Below are positions 59,607 through 64,000 of a stretch of 64,000 bases of DNA, one piece after another. The notes under the pieces are model-generated. The model searched no databases. It had not been told where the DNA came from and saw nothing but the letters and a program-made list of their open reading frames with translations. The translations under genes and the position numbers were made by a program. The first letter of the stretch is position 1. Every line of letters starts with the position of its first letter. Source of the DNA: Liolophura sinensis (lineage: Eukaryota > Mollusca > Polyplacophora > Chitonida > Chitonidae); the NCBI RefSeq assembly GCF_032854445.1, contig NC_088301.1, positions 32,596,402 to 32,660,401 of the forward strand, in the 5' to 3' direction.

Positions 59607-60268
59607 TTCCCATTTTATGAGTGAAGTAAACCTACGCCGGTTAAAACATACAATTGTGTATATAATAGCCAGACTTCGTGTGCCAGCTGTGAACCATGAT
59701 GGCGGTTCATAACGGCACTATATGCATTGCTTGGTATCTGTATAAGAGATCTTCTGATGCAAAGACGTACTGTACCAAACCTGCGGGAACTATAGAACAC
59801 AAAGGGTTTTTACGGAATGCTGAAAAACATTCCATACAAAATACATTTCATGAATTAACTTGTTTAATCCCAAGATAAACAACTTTCAACCAGGTGTTGC
59901 GTAAAATAACGAAAACCCTTTTCAAACTTTAGACATTCAAATAGCATGACTTTGTTAATATACTGACCAAATTTCAAGGTCATAGCTTGAGTAGTCTATT
60001 CACAAGGGCTAAAATAAAACCTAGCCTCAAAAACGCACGTTCCGGTGACCCACATTGCATCACCTGTCAGGTGTCATGATTAGAGTGCGCGCTGCACCTG
60101 TGTGACACGCGTAAATCAAGTGTCGTCTGGAAAAATTTTCTGGCTCTAGTGTCTAGAAACTCTTCTGCCAGATAGGCACAAGTTTTACTGAATCAAGATG
60201 GTTTTCCTCTGTGGCGGACAAGGAATTGACCACCTTTTCAAGTAAAAAAAAAAGGTTGAACATCATTT

Positions 60269-60565
60269 TGAGTGAGTGAGTGCTTGGGGTTTAACGTCGT
60301 ACTCAACAATTTTTCAGTCATATGACGACGAAGGAATCCTTAAAGTGCATGTACGTGTAATGTACCTCCATGTTGCAGGACGGATTTCCACCGCTCTTGT
60401 ATTTAGTGCTGCTTCACTGAGACGACTTACCGAAGGCAAGTAAGCCAGTCGTTGCACTATCCCGCCTTCATGCTGAACGCCAAGCGAGGAAGTTACAACT
60501 TCCTCTTTTAAAGTCTGATCTGACTCGATCAAGGATTGATCCTGGATCTACCGGTCCCGAAATTT
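60269..60565 (-). mobile_element. Family-2 SINE, head truncated
   Basis: Strongly similar to 42296-42655 (GAGTGAGTGAGTGCTTGGGGTTTAACGTCGT, TCATATGACGACGAAGGAATCC, GGACGGATTTCCACCGCTCTT, AAGCGAGGAAGTTACAACTTCC). It ends in the head at GGATCTACCGGTCCCGAA. Confidence 0.85.
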
Positions 60566-60690
60566 GGTCTGCATACTGAGGACATAATGGCTTTTGAGTG
60601 TGTAAATTTTTAGAAGCTGACGTAAGAGGGTTTCGGAGATATTGAGTGTCAAAGTACGGCCCATTTTTTATGCCCACCCGATATATACAC

Positions 60691-60752
60691 GGATAGGTTT
60701 GACATCAAGGAATTGACTGATATCTTCGAATTCCACGACGTCAAACCTATCC
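60691..60752. repeat. 62-bp hairpin
   Basis: GGATAGGTTTGACATC pairs with GACGTCAAACCTATCC (one mismatch), with an inner GGAATT/AATTCC pair and a 14-base loop region. Confidence 0.78.
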
Positions 60753-62605
60753 ACGCGATTTGGCTTGCATATATTCATATTCATTAGCGTGACATACCTC
60801 GCTATATGGAATATTTCACAGCAACCGTGAAGAACTAGCGGCAGCATTTGAGTTTCGGTGCAATATATATGAGCAGACTTGAACGTTTTCAAAATATGGC
60901 ATGGTTATTCAGATAATTCTTATTGCATTTAAATAACAAAGGTTTCAAAACACTTTTCTCATAATTTGCAACCAGATATACTTTTTAACTGACCGCAAAA
61001 GGTCTAAACTGTGTACAGGCATAGGCCATTGTGTTACAATATTCAAAATTTATTATCTAAGAACTACTTTTTTAAATTTTTTTCATAAAAAAAGAAAAGT
61101 GAGGAAAGGTAAATGCAACCTTGACTACAAACAAAATCTGATGGTGTTTTATTTCTTGTTTCAATTTTGTTTAGTTATGAAAGGATGGTGTTACATTTCT
61201 TGTTCAACTATGACTAGCTGTTTCGGTCAAAGGCTCGCCATTTGTGATTTGGCCACGTTTCGTGGAATTCCCTAACGTCCGGCTGTACATACGAATTACT
61301 AAACCAACGAATATGTTTCCAAATATCCCTCTTACACATTGTGCTTATTGTAGATTTACTTTAATGTCCAAGAAACAAGCAACTCCTTTTCCGTCGACAG
61401 CCTTTCTTGAAAAACTTTATTATATTTCCCAGCAGCCAAGATATAGTGACTGTTTTCACTATCCTCTGCCCTATAGACAACCGATGCATTCACTAAGTCA
61501 TTTGAAATAGCTTTAAATTTGAGAATCGTGAAAACTGAAAACTCCATTTTTGAAATGATTGTTTTTGAAAATTAATGTAATTCACGAACATGCACTTTCT
61601 AATGAGAAATGGTTGATTCTTAGCCTTCATGCTTGATCTATCCTCACCCCCACTCTTTGTTGAACCTTGTTAGTTTGGCTTACCCTCACAGTTCACACCT
61701 ACAGTTCAAAGAGGAATGAACAAATAAGCAAAATACTGAACTAAAGGTGACCCAGTCCAGACATTGGATTTTATCTGTCTTTAGTCCGTATACGAAAAAA
61801 CATCACCTGTTCTATCGTGTTTTTGTTCTTTTTCTTTCTTTCCTTCTTTCTTGTCATGGTTTTCGTGGACTGAGTTGATCAAAGTTTTCATTTCTTGGGC
61901 CCAGAACTAAGCTCTAAAATCTTCATCTGTCAGAAATGGCTTTGAGGAATCGGACCTCTATCATTTAGTTTAGATATATCTTGAAAGGCCGTTAATCCAT
62001 ACTGAACATGATGACAAAACGAATTTAATAAAGCCTGTAATGGGACGTTCAATTTCACAGCCATTCCAATTTTTAAGCTTAGTACGAATTTCTACAAAAA
62101 CCACAGCTACCGACTGGTCATCCCATACTTTACAAAATACACATTTACTTTCTTTGTCGTAATGTGCCACTAAGGGTCGATTTACATGCATGTACTTCTG
62201 GAGTCAAAATATGTCTTTACAGTTCTAACTCAGGTTTATGAGTAACATTAAAGTCAAATTGCTGTATACAGAATAACATGTGTGCTGACTACAGTCCTGC
62301 AATAGTTAGTGCGTTAAAGGAGTAATTTGATTTGAGGCAATCGTATAAATTACAGAGGATAACCGATCTAAACTGTCTGGGCTACATATAAGACAAGAGG
62401 GCATCGGAAGGTCGATCATCTTTTCCCCCTTTTATGCAAGAGGCAAAAAAAAAATCTCTTTAAGCCGCCCACCCTCCTCCCAGCTGCCAATGTTTATATA
62501 CAGTTGATAAAGTGTATTGTTGACTTCACAATCTCTGCAGATTCCTAAGGTTTCATTCACATGAGAAATATTGTCGTTGGCGGATTTCAGATCATTGAAT
62601 GTTCA

Positions 62606-64000
62606 TGATTACTACAGGAATGGCCGTTGATAAACTGGTTCTAAACTAGGATTACAGGAATGGCCGTTTGATAAACTGGTTCTAAACTAGGATTACAGGA
62701 ATGGCCGTTTGACAAACTGGATCTAAACTAGGACTACAGGAATAGCTGTCTGATAAACTGGATCTAGGACTACAGGAATAGCCGTCTGATAAACTGGTTC
62801 TAAACTAGGACTACAGGAATACCCGTCTGATAAACTGGTTCTAAACTAGGACTACAGGAATAGCTGTCTGATAAACTGGTTCTAAATTAGGACTACAGGA
62901 ATGGCCGTCTGATAAACTGGTTCTAAATTAGGACTACAGAAATAGCCCTCTGATAAACTGGTTCTAAACTAGGACTACAGGAATGGCCGTCTGATAAACT
63001 GGATCTAAACTAGGACTACAGGAATAGTCGTCTGATAAACTGGTTCTAAACTAGGACTACAGGAATAGCCGTCTGATAAACTGGATCTAAACTAGGACTA
63101 CAGGAATAGCCGTCTGATAAACTGGTTCTAAACTAGGACTACAGGAATAGCCGTCTGATAAACTGGATCTAAACTAGGACTACAGGAATAGCCGTCTGAT
63201 AAACTGGTTCTAAAGTAGGACTACAGGAATAGCTGTCTGATAAACTGGCTCTGAATTAGGACTACAGGAATAGCTGTCTGATAAACTGGCTCTAAACTAG
63301 GACTACAGGAATAGCTGTCTGATAAACTGGATCTAAACTAGGACTACAGGAATAGCCGTCTGATACACTGGTTCTAAACTAGGACTACAGGAATAGCCGT
63401 CTGATAAACTGGATCTAAACTAGGACTACAGGAATAGCTGTCTGATAAACTGGTTCTAAATTAGGAACTACAGGAATAGCCTGTCTGATAAACTGGATCT
63501 AAACTAGGACTACAGGAATAGCTGTCTGATAAACTGGTTCTAAATTAGGACTACAGGAATAGCCGTCTGATAAACTGGTTCTAAATTAGGACTACAGGAA
63601 TAGCCGTCTGATAAACTGGTTCTAAATTAGGACTACAGGAATAGCCGTCTGATAAACTGGATCTAAATTAGGACTACAGGAATAGCTGTCTGATAAACTG
63701 GATCTAAACTAGGACTACAGGAATAGCTCTCTGATAAACTGGATCTAAACTAGGACTACAGGAATGGCTGTCTGATAAACTGGATCTAAACTAGGACTAC
63801 GGGAATGGCCGTCTGATAAACTGGATCTAAACTAGGACTACAGGAATAGCCGTCTGATAAACTGGATCTAAACTAGGACTACAGGAATAGCCGTCTGATA
63901 AACTGGATCTAAACTAGGACTACAGGAATAGCTGTCTGATAAACTGGCTCTAAACTAGGACTACAGGAATAGCTGTCTGATAAACTGGCTTTAAACTAGG
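62606..64000 (+). repeat. 41-bp satellite/minisatellite array, continues past window
   Basis: About 34 copies of the unit GGAATAGCCGTCTGATAAACTGGTTCTAAACTAGGACTACA. The main variants are GGTTC/GGATC/GGCTC and AGCCG/AGCTG. The first copies differ (GGAATGGCCG), one unit near 62760 is shortened, and two insertions occur near 63465-63482. No coding capacity is evident. Confidence 0.96.

Larger units (their letters stand above)
57859..62605. other. Region upstream of the activin-like gene, no recognised gene
   Basis: Contains a family-3 SINE (59245-59606), a truncated family-2 SINE (60269-60565) and a hairpin (60691-60752). The first few hundred bases should hold the activin-like promoter, but I saw no convincing TATA box on the minus strand. 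Confidence 0.5.

Noticed and set aside
62606-64000. CRISPR-like array of regular repeats
   Set aside because: The units are contiguous 41-bp tandem copies without unique spacers, in eukaryotic DNA.

Overview
The window is animal nuclear DNA. Coding exons are split by GT-AG introns, a few genes sit in AT-rich DNA, and there are very many tRNA-derived SINE copies, minisatellites, microsatellites and foldback elements. The gene set (FAM91A1, cytoplasmic-type actins, an activin-type TGF-beta ligand, a cilium-style coiled-coil protein) is metazoan. The SINE style with an (AAAT)n tail, the (CA)n/(TA)n tracts and the frequent TACATGTA and TAGGCCTA octamers remind me of lophotrochozoans such as molluscs or brachiopods. 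That placement is an impression and not a proof.

Layout, left to right. (1) 1-2.4 kb: the first two coding exons of FAM91A1 on the minus strand, running off the left edge, with a CCAAT/ETS-type promoter and a small upstream ORF. (2) 3.2-6.1 kb: a decayed LINE on the plus strand. (3) 8.2-11.5 kb: a complete two-exon actin (actin A, plus) with two CArG boxes, a TATA-like box and a poly(A) signal. (4) 11.5-16.5 kb: a SINE- and MITE-filled spacer ending in a 77-bp tandem array that carries six AP-1 consensus sites. (5) 16.6-20.7 kb: a second, divergent actin (actin B, minus), convergent with actin A. As spliced it lacks six D-loop residues, and it has lost both ATPase catalytic residues (Gln137 and His161 equivalents). 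(6) 20.7-28.9 kb: no recognised gene. (7) 29.0-40.7 kb: a 12-exon gene (plus) for a 620-residue protein with degenerate N-terminal EF-hands, a long charged coiled coil, a segment strongly resembling the microtubule-binding stalk tip of dynein heavy chains, and a basic tail. It has no motor domain. (8) 40.7-51.7 kb: repeats, a Tc1/mariner-type transposase fragment and no recognised gene. (9) 51.7-57.8 kb: a complete three-exon activin/inhibin-beta-type TGF-beta ligand (minus). (10) 57.9-62.6 kb: repeats only. (11) 62.6-64.0 kb: a 41-bp satellite array running off the right edge.

The genes do not form an operon and no joint pathway is implied. The only clear gene-gene interaction is a 192-bp almost identical tract shared by the two otherwise diverged actins, best explained by gene conversion. 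The most unusual items are the catalytically altered, D-loop-shortened actin B and the non-motor protein with a dynein-stalk-like domain. All splice models come from reading frame, phase and GT-AG sites only, with no transcript evidence.
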